A program made the position numbers and the translations under genes. Under the pieces are notes generated by a model that ran no database searches, was not told where the DNA came from, and saw nothing but the letters and a program-made list of their open reading frames with translations. This document shows, in pieces, positions 45,307 to 56,200 of a DNA stretch of 64,000 nucleotides. This stretch comes from Allacma fusca (taxonomy: Eukaryota > Arthropoda > Collembola > Symphypleona > Sminthuridae): positions 14,384,001 through 14,448,000 of the forward strand of contig OX359246.1 in the NCBI GenBank assembly GCA_947179485.1. Direction: 5' to 3'. Numbering within the stretch: the first letter of the stretch is position 1; the number at the start of each line of letters is the position of its first letter.

Positions 45307-46189
45307 CTCTGGTATACCCAACGTGAGGACAAAATGTCCTCACCGCCTGATTTGGTTAAAGTTTACCGTTTAATTACCAACTTAATTAATTCAGGATTAC
45401 AAAAAAATTTGTAATCGTTCCTCATCTATTTCTGAATTGATCCCCAACATGATAATGAATTTCGGTAGTTCCTATAAGCCCCGAAAAATTCTGAAATAGA
45501 AGAACTTTTGCCGATATCCACCATTTACTATGTTAAGTAAATGTGCATAAACAAAGCATTGGGGCTCTTTACATATTACTATACCTATGTACCAAGTTCG
45601 AATCTCGGCGGAGGTAAATTAGTCTTGTGATTTTTTTGTTAATTTTCATCGACAAAATTTACCTTATGTTCTAGAAGACATAATTTGCCCCCGCCGATTT
45701 ACAGCCCAGGCGGGATTGATTATCCAGGTCAGAATTGGACTTCCCAATTTTCTGGGTTTAGAGTTGGATAAAGCTAAGTATCTGGGTAGAAGTAAGGTAT
45801 ATCGATAGAAAATGCCCTGCAGTATTTGCCCGCCCAGCTGAAAATGCCCAAAATGCCTGCCCACAGGCCCAATTTTAGGCACATGGGTAGCTTTTGAAAA
45901 TTCCCTAATTTTGGGTATTTTCAGCAGGCCAAGCTGGGCTTTTGGGCATTTTCACGGCACCAAAATTGGATCACTAATTTAGATTCAGAACATCCAAATG
46001 TATAGGAGCTCAGCGATATAATTTATCTATCCTATGAAAATAAATTTCAATCATAGCATGACTGATATGCAGAATACAAATATATTCGGCCCTAATTACT
46101 GGAAAAAACGATTCGAGTAAAAACCAATGTATATCCTCCACACAGGTCCCCAAATATTAATGTGTAGTAGTCAAGTAGTGTATAGTCAA

Positions 46190-46500
46190 CATGTGTAGAC
46201 TCAAATTACAATACATATACATTACAGTATACATATATATACATAAATATAATATATTATATATATATATATATATAACAAAAAATTACTGTATGGGTGT
46301 GTATAACTATGTGAAACATGATTTCTCTTCAAATTACAACCCATACAGTAATTTTTTGTATATATATATATATATAATGTTATATTACATTTATATATAT
46401 ATATAATGTAATAAATAAATAATGTAAATAATAATATTATAATATATAATAATATAAAAATATAATAATAAATAATATAATATATATATATATACATTAT
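46190..46500. repeat. (TA)n microsatellite region
   Basis: Several TA runs of 10-20 bp. Tyrosine/isoleucine-rich frames across it (46191-46406 plus, 46222-46707 minus) are artefacts. Confidence 0.9.
46278..46359. mobile_element. Small palindromic MITE inside the (TA)n tract
   Basis: Left arm acaaaaaattactgtatggg and right arm, its exact reverse complement, about 21 bp each, with TA repeats immediately outside; Tc1/mariner-like targeting fits. Confidence 0.6.
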
Positions 46501-47115
46501 ATGTGCCTGGCAAGGCATTTTTGAACGCTTTTTCAAAATTGCAGACATTTTCAAGTCGACTGCCAAATTGTACGAATTGTAAAATTTGATTCCACTATTC
46601 TGCCCAATTGTCCTCGAATGAAAATGTTCAAAATGCCCTAGCCCAATATGCCCTATTGTGCCGCCCTCGCTCTGAAATGAAAATGCCAGGCATTTCCAAA
46701 TCGACATACCCTAGGAAGAAGTGACCGGCCACATCTTTGTGCATTCGATGATCAATTTATAAACCAATTTTTCGGTTTTTACCGATTTTTCGGTTTTAAC
46801 CGAAATTCGGTGTCAAATAATGGCAACAAATTACTCCCTCTGTACTACCTATTAGCGTTGTCTACTAATATTAGTCGAAAAATTTGATAGGAACCGAAAT
46901 GCGGTTAGTTTCATTTATACACCTTATGTATATGATATGTAATGCTTTGACAAACATTTGAGCATTTTTCACGCTCGAAACTTTAAATAAGCGAGTTTTT
47001 AAAATTTGACCTCATAAAGTAATATTTGGAGAGCCCCAGCTCCTATTCTTATAATGGGAACATTTTGTCCTCACGTTGGGCCCAGGCTCAATGGAATTTG
47101 TTGGGTATACCAGAG

Positions 47116-47205
47116 TTAAGGAATTAATTAACGGGAGGCCACTTAAGGAATTAATTAAAGGGAGGCCACATATGAAATTAAAACGGAGGCCACATATGAC
47201 CTTAG
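47116..47205. repeat. 27-bp tandem repeat array, right part
   Basis: Three copies (ggaattaattaacgggaggccactt and worn variants) continue the array that the TTAA element split. Confidence 0.8.
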
Positions 47206-48050
47206 CTTGCGTCCTCCTTGGTTAAATCCAAACCGTACCCAGTCCGAACAGTGCTCCATGGAGTTAATTTAAAGCGGTGTAAAAATTCAGCATGAAAATG
47301 ATTGTTTTTATCCCCGATAATGAATTTTAAATGCCGTTCCTTATAATAATTATAAAATAATAATACAACTCAATAATTAGTTGCAACTTTACAAATCAAT
47401 TGATTACAAATGGTAACATACTTCTTCACAGATTAACTCATCACTTGGTTATCGTGATTACTTTTCTCAAAATAATTCCTTCAATCATATACATGCCTGT
47501 GCATGATATTTATTACAGTAATTTCTTGTTTGAGTGTGGATTCTAACAATATTGTACATTGCCTGGAATAAATCGGTTTGGCAGTATGAGAGAAATGCTA
47601 TCTATTGTAATGTAATGAATGTCTAGTATTAAATCCAGGATTTCCGTAAACCCAGTATTACAACATGATGATATCACAACCAGTTCTTTAAATATCTGAA
47701 TAAGCTTAGAGTTGCATTCAAACCATTACACAACAAAAACAGCTTTTAAAGTATGCTTATGCATTTATGTAAACTTATGCACATAGATAATGAGAACTTT
47801 TCCAGGTAACTATTACCCACGAAATGCTGATAGCAATGACGAAATGACTAATTGAATTAGTAGCGATGTAACTATTGATGAGCGAATAAATTTCCTAGAA
47901 AGGGTCAAGTGGATTGATAAATCAGCCGATCATACTATAGGTTCAATAATCACAATTGGGATTTCGCAAGAAATGCAAAACAGTAATGACTCATTAATTA
48001 CTTATTTCTTGTTTTATCAGTGTTACAAGCCTTGAAAAGTATATATTTTA
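47206..48050. other. Spacer, no gene seen; TATA-like site at its end
   Basis: AT-rich. A TATA-like 'gtatatatttta' near 48040 lies about 90 bp upstream of a signal-peptide ATG at 48132. Confidence 0.35.
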
Positions 48051-48131
48051 TTCATAACTTCATTGGCGCTTGATCTGACCATCGTAGTAAATTTCAGAAG
48101 GTTATTATTTATAGCGGAATACAAATTCAGC

Positions 48132-48926
48132 ATGAAGTTGATTCCATATATTTGCCAGTGCGAAGTACTTCTTGCAGTGTTCTTGTTCGTCTCAATTGTT
48201 AGCCAAGAAATAGAATACAACTGCGTTCATGCAAAGACGACTTTTACCGCAACGGGTGGAAGGTGAAAGCAGGGGACTTGAAATGGGCTGCAAGTGCTGA
48301 TGACCTGCCTGAGCTTTTTCGGGAGAATCTTCGTGGCCAATACAAAGATGTTTTTTATTTCGATTTGTCTGACCCAGCAACTAAGGTTTACTTTTTCGGT
48401 AAACGCACTTCAGAGTTACGACCTGAAATATCTGTGCATATTTACATTAAGTACTACGCCCACGCTCCAAATGATGGGCAATTTTATTTGATTTCCGAAA
48501 AGAACGTCCATTCTTTGAAAGGTTGAACAGACTTTTAGTGGAGAGAGGAGTTTATCGAAATCGACAATACTGGAGTGGTAAAACATTTACTATATCACTT
48601 TAAAGTTGGCTGGTTGCCATCTGTTTTCCTGATCTTCGTTTACATTTTAGGTAGCAATTGCGGCTACTACCGGTTCAGTTCCAGGAAAATATCTTCTCAT
48701 TGACACGCTCATTTTTGTAGAAGGGAAGCAATTGTCTGAGCAGCAAGTTAAAAACTTGTGTCCGCAAAATGATCCTGTAACTACACAAACGGATTCGTGT
48801 ACCTCTACTTCAGAAGATCTACCTCCATCTCAACAGGTTCAACTTCTGTTTCGGCAGAATGAACTTCTGTTGCAACAGATTAAACTTCTGCATCAACAGA
48901 TTGAACTTCTAATTAAACAAATCTAA
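48132..48926 (+). pseudogene. Small secreted protein, MAM-like, with coiled-coil tail; frames conflict
   Basis: Four open pieces. ATG at 48132 gives a good signal peptide (MKLIPYICQCEVLLAVFLFV) in one frame, which ends at 48266. A second frame, open from 48203 (just after a 'gttag'), reads NGWKVKAGDLKWAASADD, then YFDLSDPATKVYFFG and ISVHIYIKYYAHAPNDG, and ends at 48526. In the same frame, WREEFIEIDNTGV follows at 48539, and after a 73-bp intron (gtaaaa to cattttag) comes VAIAATTGSVPGKYLLIDT and a C-terminal heptad-like stretch (QLLFRQNELLLQQIKLL) to the stop at 48926. The order Trp, beta-rich middle, W-x-x-x-F and a final LIDTLIF resembles an extracellular MAM domain, but this is tentative. 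The frame change near 48203-48260 and two stops (TGA, TAG) between 48524 and 48538 are not explained by normal introns, so it is probably damaged. Confidence 0.4.
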
Positions 48927-49290
48927 TTTCCATTTTAACAATAACTCCATTTTCCTTTCTAAAACTTCAATATCCCATACAACGGATCGAACTTTGGTGG
49001 AAATAGTTCGAACCACCTATCCGTCACCAATATCCGTCCTCAACTTGCACATTCCTACATAAGGCAATCCTCAATTTACAACAACTGCAAAATCCGATTC
49101 ACTAAACACAGCTCTGGATGTTACCGACTCAGAATTTGAACCAAGTGACGGTCGGACTGACACAGTGCATGCTCGACTGAATCCAATCCTTCCAATGAGA
49201 AATAGACATCACATCCGTCTCTCCTACATCCCGAATTCCTCTAATTAAGAACAAACTAGCTTTGTGCTAGTTTAAGTTGTTGGCAGTTTC
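48927..49290. other. 3' flank of the MAM-like gene
   Basis: No feature recognised. Confidence 0.35.
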
Positions 49291-50170
49291 ACAAATATAA
49301 ACTACAAATACCAGGTGTAAATTAGTTAAGATACAAAATAAAGTACAAATATCCGGAGTCATTTGGGCAAGATACAAAATAAAATACTTTGGTTCCAACA
49401 AAAAGAGAAAATATGAAATAAAAATACCATATTTGAAATATGAAGTACATACTGAAAATACTCTCAAATTTATCTCAAAGTACATGTCTTAGATGTATCT
49501 AAAGTTATGCATCGCTCAAAGTATTTTGTATAATTCGGCCAAATAATGCGATATATTTAAAAATGAATCAATTTACGTAAGGTAACTGCATGTTTCTGTA
49601 TTAGACTTTAGAGTTGTGCATTTATGTGTATCAAAGTAAATTAACATGGCCCTACGTACAGAATAAATTTCGTTTAAATAAATAATCTTAACTCCCGGGT
49701 AATGTATGTATTTATATTCACGTCACTAATTTAGCTACCTTTATAGTTCTCAGATACAATGAATTTTATGTATTTACACATACAGTAAGTTCTTCAAACC
49801 CGCCAAACAAATTTTAAAAACTGGTTTAAAAATGTTTTAAATTAGTGCTTCTACATTGAAAATATTTATTTGAGTATGTTTTAGAGGCGACCTTAAAAAT
49901 TGCCAGAGTCATGTATTTTAAAACTATATTCTGTATTTGAAATACTGGCTGGGTAAATTTTACAAGATAATTAAATACAAAATACTATCACGTTCGTAAT
50001 CTTCAAAATACGAAATAAAAAATACAGTAGAAATGCTGGTGCTGACAAAATACGAAATACAAAATGCCTTAAACAATTTACGGCTAGAAAAATATCAAAT
50101 ACGAAATACTAAATGTATTTCAAATACTATTTCAAATACAATATTTCAAAATATTCCACACCTCTGAAAA
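49290..50170. repeat. Repeat relic with iterated 'aaatacaaaatac' words
   Basis: Both ends (49300-49500 and 49920-50165) repeat 'gatacaaaataaa' and 'atacgaaataca' words. The right end, reverse-complemented, reads CAGAGGTGTGGAATATTTTG, a typical hAT-like terminus. A matching left end could not be fixed ('caggtgtaaa' near 49312 is a candidate). Confidence 0.4.
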
Positions 50171-50487
50171 TGCCCTAGTCAAAATTCATGCAAAACCTAA
50201 AATAACATATACTGTAAGAGTTCCCAAAATGAATGTCTTATTTTCAAAAATTAAATTGTTAATTTGATTTAGTAACAAAAGTTGTGAGACTACCAAAACA
50301 CATTTTTTAAATAAATTAGATGTGTCAAAGAAATAAAAATAATTCCACACCAAATGCATACATACATATACATATGTAGATACATATTGCACACAAAAAC
50401 ACACCAGCGTTGTTAATATTAATCAGCTTTCTAGGTATAAATAGAATTCAGTTTAGAGAACCAAAACCTATTCCTTATGAGTCGGTG

Positions 50488-50734
50488 TAGTGCTTTTCAT
50501 GGGTACAAAAATAGTTTACCTGGACCTGTTCCAGGACACATTCAGCGCGTTCCTTGTAACTTTGTCCATAACATATTACAATTTGTTTGTATCTCTCTCT
50601 GAATTGAAGTGTAAATCATTGTACCTGTAGATACCTGAATTGAAAGTGTACCTGAAAGTATCAACAATTTGGATAAACAGACACGGGTACCCAGGTATAT
50701 CTGGACCTGCAGCTGGGGAAAACATTTTGCTCTA
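50488..50734. mobile_element. hAT-like relic, 'tacctg' family, copy 1
   Basis: Left end TAGTGCTTTTCATGGGTACA, right end (reverse complement) TAGAGCAAAATGTTTTCC; the interior iterates tacctg/caggta words. No intact target duplication. Confidence 0.45.
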
Positions 50735-51420
50735 AGGATACTGACGAGTGTTTTCATAACGGATGGGGGAAGGTTTTTTAAATTGGGGGTAACTTTATAA
50801 ACAGAATGGTTCTCTTAAACTTGACATTTGCTTTCTCTGTATTACGATATACCGTTGGAGCAAATCTGTTCAACGAACAGACCTTATAATAGGCTTAAAT
50901 ACATAATTTTAGGTTTCATCTTCAATGATCACGTTACAATGGAAAGGATTTATTAACCAGAAGGTGGTCCTGGAGAGTTTTATGAAAGAACATCAATCAT
51001 TCAAGGGCCACCACCACGTTAGCACTGTGAATAACAGCGTATTCAAAAGCGTTTATATTTTTTTAAAAGCCGAGTTTTGAAAACTAAATCCAAAATAGTG
51101 TTAAATCCAAAAAAAGCGTTTTCACCCAATTTAAGAATTTGAGTCCAAGATCCTAAATTCAGTTTCACACATGTTTTCAGGATTGTACTAAAAGAAGAAC
51201 GGGAAGATTCCATCGCTGATCGTCATAATTGGTCTAGTTCTTCAGGGAATATATTCCTCATGCACTTACAGTATGTAACAGTTTTAATGGCAATAAATTC
51301 ATTCCTGAGACCCACATCCCCGGAACAGTTGACGTCATTGGTGGATGGGGCGCCGTCTCTTCTATGGCGGATAATTTCTGCCTGTTTCTTTGCTTACTTT
51401 GAGTATGTATGTATTTCACC

Positions 51421-51684
51421 TAGTGCCCCGCATGGGTACAAAAATGTTGTACCTGGACCTGAACCTGTACCTGAATCATGGGTACATGTATTTTTTGAAC
51501 CTATACCCGTACCTGTACCTGAATACCTGGGTTCAATTTTCCTGAACCTGTACCTGTACTTAAACTAAATCAGGAGTACCTGTACCTGAAAAGTACCTGT
51601 ACCCAAAAAGTACCCAAAAAAGTACCTGTACCCGGGTATATTTTAAAAGTACCTGAACCTACCCGGGTATTTTCCATTGTACTA
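51421..51684. mobile_element. hAT-like relic, 'tacctg' family, copy 2
   Basis: Left end TAGTGCCCCGCATGGGTACA shares 'catgggtacaaaaat' with copy 1; right end (reverse complement) TAGTACAATGGAAAATACCC. Dense 'gtacctgaacctgtacctg' repeats inside. Flanks atttcacc and atttaaag agree at 5 of 8 positions. The 102-codon frame at 51260-51568 runs through it and is not a gene. Confidence 0.55.
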
Positions 51685-52326
51685 ATTTAAAGGATTAATA
51701 AAATATATTACACGAAATAAAAAATTAAAATATCTTAACCAAGACATTTTGACTTAGTAAATTTATTACAGATTAGATTTATTTTTATTTTTTAATCTTT
51801 GAAAGCATGACTAAGTACTAGAATTATCAGTAGCTATAAATGATTATCAGTAGTATATAAGCTTAAGCCCATCCAGCCTGAATTGGCCCCATGGTAAAGG
51901 ATAGGTGACCTAGATAAGGGTCAATGTCAAGGTCATGGCCAAGGTCCAATGGGAAAAGGTTTTGATGTTGTATTGTTCAGGGAATGTGCTCATAAGGAGC
52001 TGGCAATGGAAAATAGTATGACCGTGACTTGTTGTTGTTATTGTGAACTTGACACTGGCAAAGTCGGAAGGGATCGAGCTGGACGGAAAGGTACAGAGCA
52101 CTTAAGCGGATGCAAAGGAAATGAATGCTTAAACCTAATGCCCAGGGGCGGATTAGTCCTTTCCGTACATAGGTATTGAAGGAGTTTAAATAAGGGTCCA
52201 CACACACACGTATTGTGAAGACAGTAAGAAGTAGTACTCCAGAACTTAAACTTTTGCTTCCTAAAACTTTTTGAACCTTATACTTTCAAAATATTTCCCC
52301 TTTTTTCGAAAATAATATCTGAAAAA
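51685..52326. other. Spacer and probable promoter of the zinc-finger-like gene
   Basis: No other gene seen. A TATA-like 'gtttaaataagg' lies near 52184, followed by AT-rich leader to the ATG at 52327. 51900-51960 has a short 'aaggtc' iteration. Confidence 0.35.
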
Positions 52327-53275
52327 ATGGCATCAATCATGTCTGAAGATTGCATTCCCGATTCTCGCTATTACGACCGTCCCATCGGTTGTTTGGAGCA
52401 GTTTAGGTGCAAGTGTGGGCAAGGCTTTGACACAATCCCTGAGATTGTCAAGCATTGCATGACAAATTGCTCGGAATTCCGGGTAAGAAGAGAATTTCCG
52501 AAATCCTTCAAGTGTAAGTGCGGTATCGTGTTCTTTGAACTTCCGCTAATGTGCGGACACTTCCACGTTCAATGCGTAGGCAATGAACAGAAAACGGAAC
52601 GGTGGGTTCGACAACAGAATACCAGATTTGCGGAAAAAAATGGGGGAAGTAAGTACAATTTTTTGTAATATTATATGTAAGTAATAGGGTAAATTAGGTA
52701 AATTAAATTAATTATGATAATTAATAAATATTTATTGTCCTTTAGATCTGATTGAAAGCGATGGAGAGGAGGAGATGATGGAGATGGCTGAGTTGGCGTC
52801 CCAACTTGAGGGTGCTGAAGAGGCGGAAATGCTCGCAATGGCGGAGATGGCTTCCCAATTAGAGGGAGGTGTGGGTGCTGGAGTTCACGGTAAGCATGTG
52901 TATAAATTAACTTACATATATATTACTAGTAAAAACCTCATCATATACTTCAATGTATTTTTATTGTATTTTTATTAGATCTGATGGAGGAGGAGGAATC
53001 ACCCCCCTGGAGGCGGTGGCTGCAGAGGCTGGAGGTTCTCGAGGCTCAGCAGTTAAAGAGGGTGAGTAAACTTTTGATCCGTCTAGTATATATTTCCTCC
53101 TCTATTTTTACCCGTTTATTACTTACTTATCCCATTTTTTCAAGCAAAAGTCCCCTTTTGCTATTTATTTTAGTCAAAAAAATTTTCGCCGCTTGAAGCG
53201 GCATTTCTAGGTTCGCTAGCGCTCACCATAAGTGCGGCCTTAACAAACAGGGGTCTGGTTAGTGTTTTATTTTAA
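52327..53275 (+). CDS. Small protein with two CxC zinc-finger-like motifs, four exons; last exon founds a satellite
   Basis: Exons 52327-52648, 52746-52889, 52979-53061 and 53174-53275 join in matching phases (1, 1, 0) with donors gtaagt, gtaagc, gtgagt and acceptors tttag, attag, ttttag, giving 216 residues. Exon 1 has two similar units, FRCKCGQGF...H....C and FKCKCGIVF...H....C (C-x-C-x12-H-x4-C), resembling degenerate C2H2 fingers. Exon 2 is acidic and has an internal duplication (MAELASQLEGA, MAEMASQLEGG). Exon 3 reads LMEEEESPPWRRWLQRLE. Exon 4 is a hydrophobic stretch, SPLEAAFLGSLALTISAALT, ending VSVLF and TAA. Metal or nucleic-acid binding is likely but unproven, and I do not recognise a named family. 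Exon 4 with its acceptor is the first unit of the following array. Confidence 0.55.
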
Positions 53276-56200
53276 TCAGTAGTCTTTTATTTGGTCCTCC
53301 TCTATTTTTACACCTTTATTACTTACTTATCCCATTTTTTCAAGCAAAAGTCCCCTTTTGCTATTTATTTTAGTCAAAAAAATTTCGCCGCTTGAAGCGG
53401 CATTTCTAGGTTCGCTAGCGCTCACCATAAGTGCGGCCTTAACAAACAGGGGTCTGGTTAGTGTTTTATTTTAATCAGTAGTCTTTTATTTGGTCCTCCT
53501 CTATTTTTACCCCTTTATTACTTACTTATCCCATTTTTTCAAGCAAAAGTCCCCTTTTGCTATTTATTTTAGTCAAAAAAATTTTCGCCGCTTGAAGCGG
53601 CATTTGTAGGTTCGCTGGCGCTCACCATAAGTGCGGCCTTAACAAACAGGGGTCTGGTTAGTGTTTTATTTTAATCAGTAGTCTTTTATTTGGTCCTCCT
53701 CTATTTGTACCCCTTTATTACTTACTTATCCCATTTTTTCAAGCAAAAGTCCCCTTTTGCTATTTATTTTAGTCAAAAAATTTTCGCCGCTTGAAGCGGC
53801 ATTTCTAGGTTCGCTAGCGCTCACCATAAGTGCGGCCTTAACAAACAGGGGTCTGGTTAGTGTTTTATTTTAATCAGTAGTCTTTTATTTGGTCCTCCTC
53901 TATTTTTACCCCTTTATTACTTACTTATCCCATTTTTTCAAGCAAAAGTCCCCTTTTGCTATTTATTTTAGTCAAAAAAATTTTCGCCGCTTGAAGCGGC
54001 ATTTCTAGGTTCGCTAGCGCTCACCATAAGTGCGGCCTTAACTAACAGGGGTCTGGTTAGTGTTTTATTTTAATCAGTAGTCTTTTATTTGGTCCTCCTC
54101 TATTTTTACCCCTTTATTACTTACTTATCCCATTTTTTCAAGCAAAAGTCCCCTTTTGCTATTTATTTTAGTCAAAAAAATTTTCGCCGCTTGAAGCGGC
54201 ATTTCTAGGTTCGCTAGCGCTCACCATAAGTGCGGCCTTAACAAACAGGGGTCTGGTTAGTGTTTTATTTTAATCAGTAGTCTTTTATTTGGTCCTCCTC
54301 TATTTTTACCCCTTTATTACTTACTTATCCCATTTTTTCAAGCAAAAGTCCCCTTTTGCTATTTATTTTAGTCAAAAAAATTTTCGCAGCTTGAAGCGGC
54401 ATTTCTAGGTTCGCTAGCGCTCACCATAAGTGCGGCCTTAACTAACAGGGGTCTGGTTAGTGTTTTATTTTAATCAGTAGTCTTTTATTTGGTCCTCCTC
54501 TATTTTTACCCCTTTATTACTTACTTATCCCATTTTTTCAAGCAAAAGTCCCCTTTTGCTATTTATTTTAGTCAAAAAAATTTTCGCCGCTTGAAGCGGC
54601 ATTTCTAGGTTCGCTAGCGCTCACCATAAGTGCGGCCTTAACTAACAGGGGTCTGGTTAGTGTTTTATTTTAATCAGTAGTCTTTTATTTGGTCCTCCTC
54701 TATTTTTACCCCTTTATTACTTACTTATCCCATTTTTTCAAGCAAAAGTCCCCTTTTGCTATTTATTTTAGTCAAAAAAATTTCGCCGCTTGAAGCGGCA
54801 TTTCTAGGTTCGCTGGCGCTCACCATAAGTGCGGCCTTAACAAACAGGGGTCTGGTTAGTGTTTTATTTTAATCAGTAGTCTTTTATTTGGTCCTCCTCT
54901 ATTTTTACCCCTTTATTACTTACGTATCCCATTTTTTCAAGCAAAAGTCCCCTTTTGCTATTTATTTTAGTCAAAAAAATTTTCGCCGCTTGAAGCGGCA
55001 TTTGTAGGTTCGCTAGCGCTCACCATAAGTGCGGCCTTAACTAACAGGGGTCTGGTTAGTGTTTTATTTTAATCAGTAGTCTTTTATTTGGTCCTCCTCT
55101 ATTTTTACCCCTTTATTACTTACTTATCCCATTTTTTCAAGCAAAAGTCCCCTTTTGCTATTTATTTTAGTCAAAAAATTTTCGCCGCTTGAAGCGGCAT
55201 TTCTAGGTTCGCTAGCGCTCACCATAAGTGCGGCCTTAACAAACAGGGGTCTGGTTAGTGTTTTATTTTAATCAGTAGTCTTTTATTTGGTCCTCCTCTA
55301 TTTTTACCCCTTTATTACTTACTTATCCCATTTTTTCAAGCAAAAGTCCCCTTTTGCTATTTATTTTAGTCAAAAAAATTTTCGCCGCTTGAAGCGGCAT
55401 TTCTAGGTTCGCTAGCGCTCACCATAAGTGCGGCCTTAACTAACAGGGGTCTGGTTAGTGTTTTATTTTAATCAGTAGTCTTTTATTTGGTCCTCCTCTA
55501 TTTTTACCCCTTTATTACTTACTTATCCCATTTTTTCAAGCAAAAGTCCCCTTTTGCTATTTATTTTAGTCAAAAAATTTTCGCCGCTTGAAGCGGCATT
55601 TCTAGGTTCGCTAGCGCTCACCATAAGTGCGGCCTTAACTAACAGGGGTCTGGTTAGTGTTTTATTTTAATCAGTAGTCTTTTATTTGGTCCTCCTCTAT
55701 TTTTACCCCTTTATTACTTACTTATCCCATTTTTTCAAGCAAAAGTCCCCTTTTGCTATTTATTTTAGTCAAAAAAATTTTCGCCGCTTGAAGCGGCATT
55801 TCTAGGTTCGCTAGCGCTCACCATAAGTGCGGCCTTAACTAACAGGGGTCTGGTTAGTGTTTTATTTTAATCAGTAGTCTTTTATTTGGTCCTCCTCTAT
55901 TTTTACCCCTTTATTACTTACTTATCCCATTTTTTCAAGCAAAAGTCCCCTTTTGCTATTTATTTTAGTCAAAAAAATTTTCGCCGCTTGAAGCGGCATT
56001 TGTAGGTTCGCTAGCGCTCACCATAAGTGCGGCCTTAACAAACAGGGGTCTGGTTAGTGTTTTATTTTAATCAGTAGTCTTTTATTTGGTCCTCCTCTAT
56101 TTTTACCCCTTTATTACTTACTTATCCCATTTTTTCAAGCAAAAGTCCCCTTTTGCTATTTATTTTAGTCAAAAAAATTTTCGCAGCTTGAAGCGGCATT

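Larger units (their letters stand above)
45307..47115. mobile_element. TTAA-flanked DNA transposon inside the 27-bp array
   Basis: Left end CTCTGGTATACCCAAC and right end GTTGGGTATACCAGAG are perfect 16-bp inverted repeats, with TTAA directly outside both (45303-45306, 47116-47119). A further shared block (cccaacgtgaggacaaaatg) follows at once on the left and about 27 bp inward on the right. TTAA duplication suggests a piggyBac- or Kolobok-type mechanism. No transposase; the interior carries older material: 'aaaatgcc' words (45690-45960, 46500-46720), an AT microsatellite with a MITE, and 'tttttcggttttaaccg' words (46760-46810). Confidence 0.85.

Noticed and set aside
44875-45373. Frames of 148, 157 and 117 codons in the 27-bp array
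   Set aside because: They follow only from a stop-free 27-bp unit and are open on both strands.
46191-46707. Tyrosine/isoleucine-rich frames of 71 and 161 codons
   Set aside because: They are translations of (TA)n microsatellite sequence and transposon interior.
48522-48538. 17-bp intron joining the 48203-48521 piece to the 48539 piece
   Set aside because: Although gt and ag are present, 17 bp is too short for normal splicing and the phase does not fit the favoured frame.
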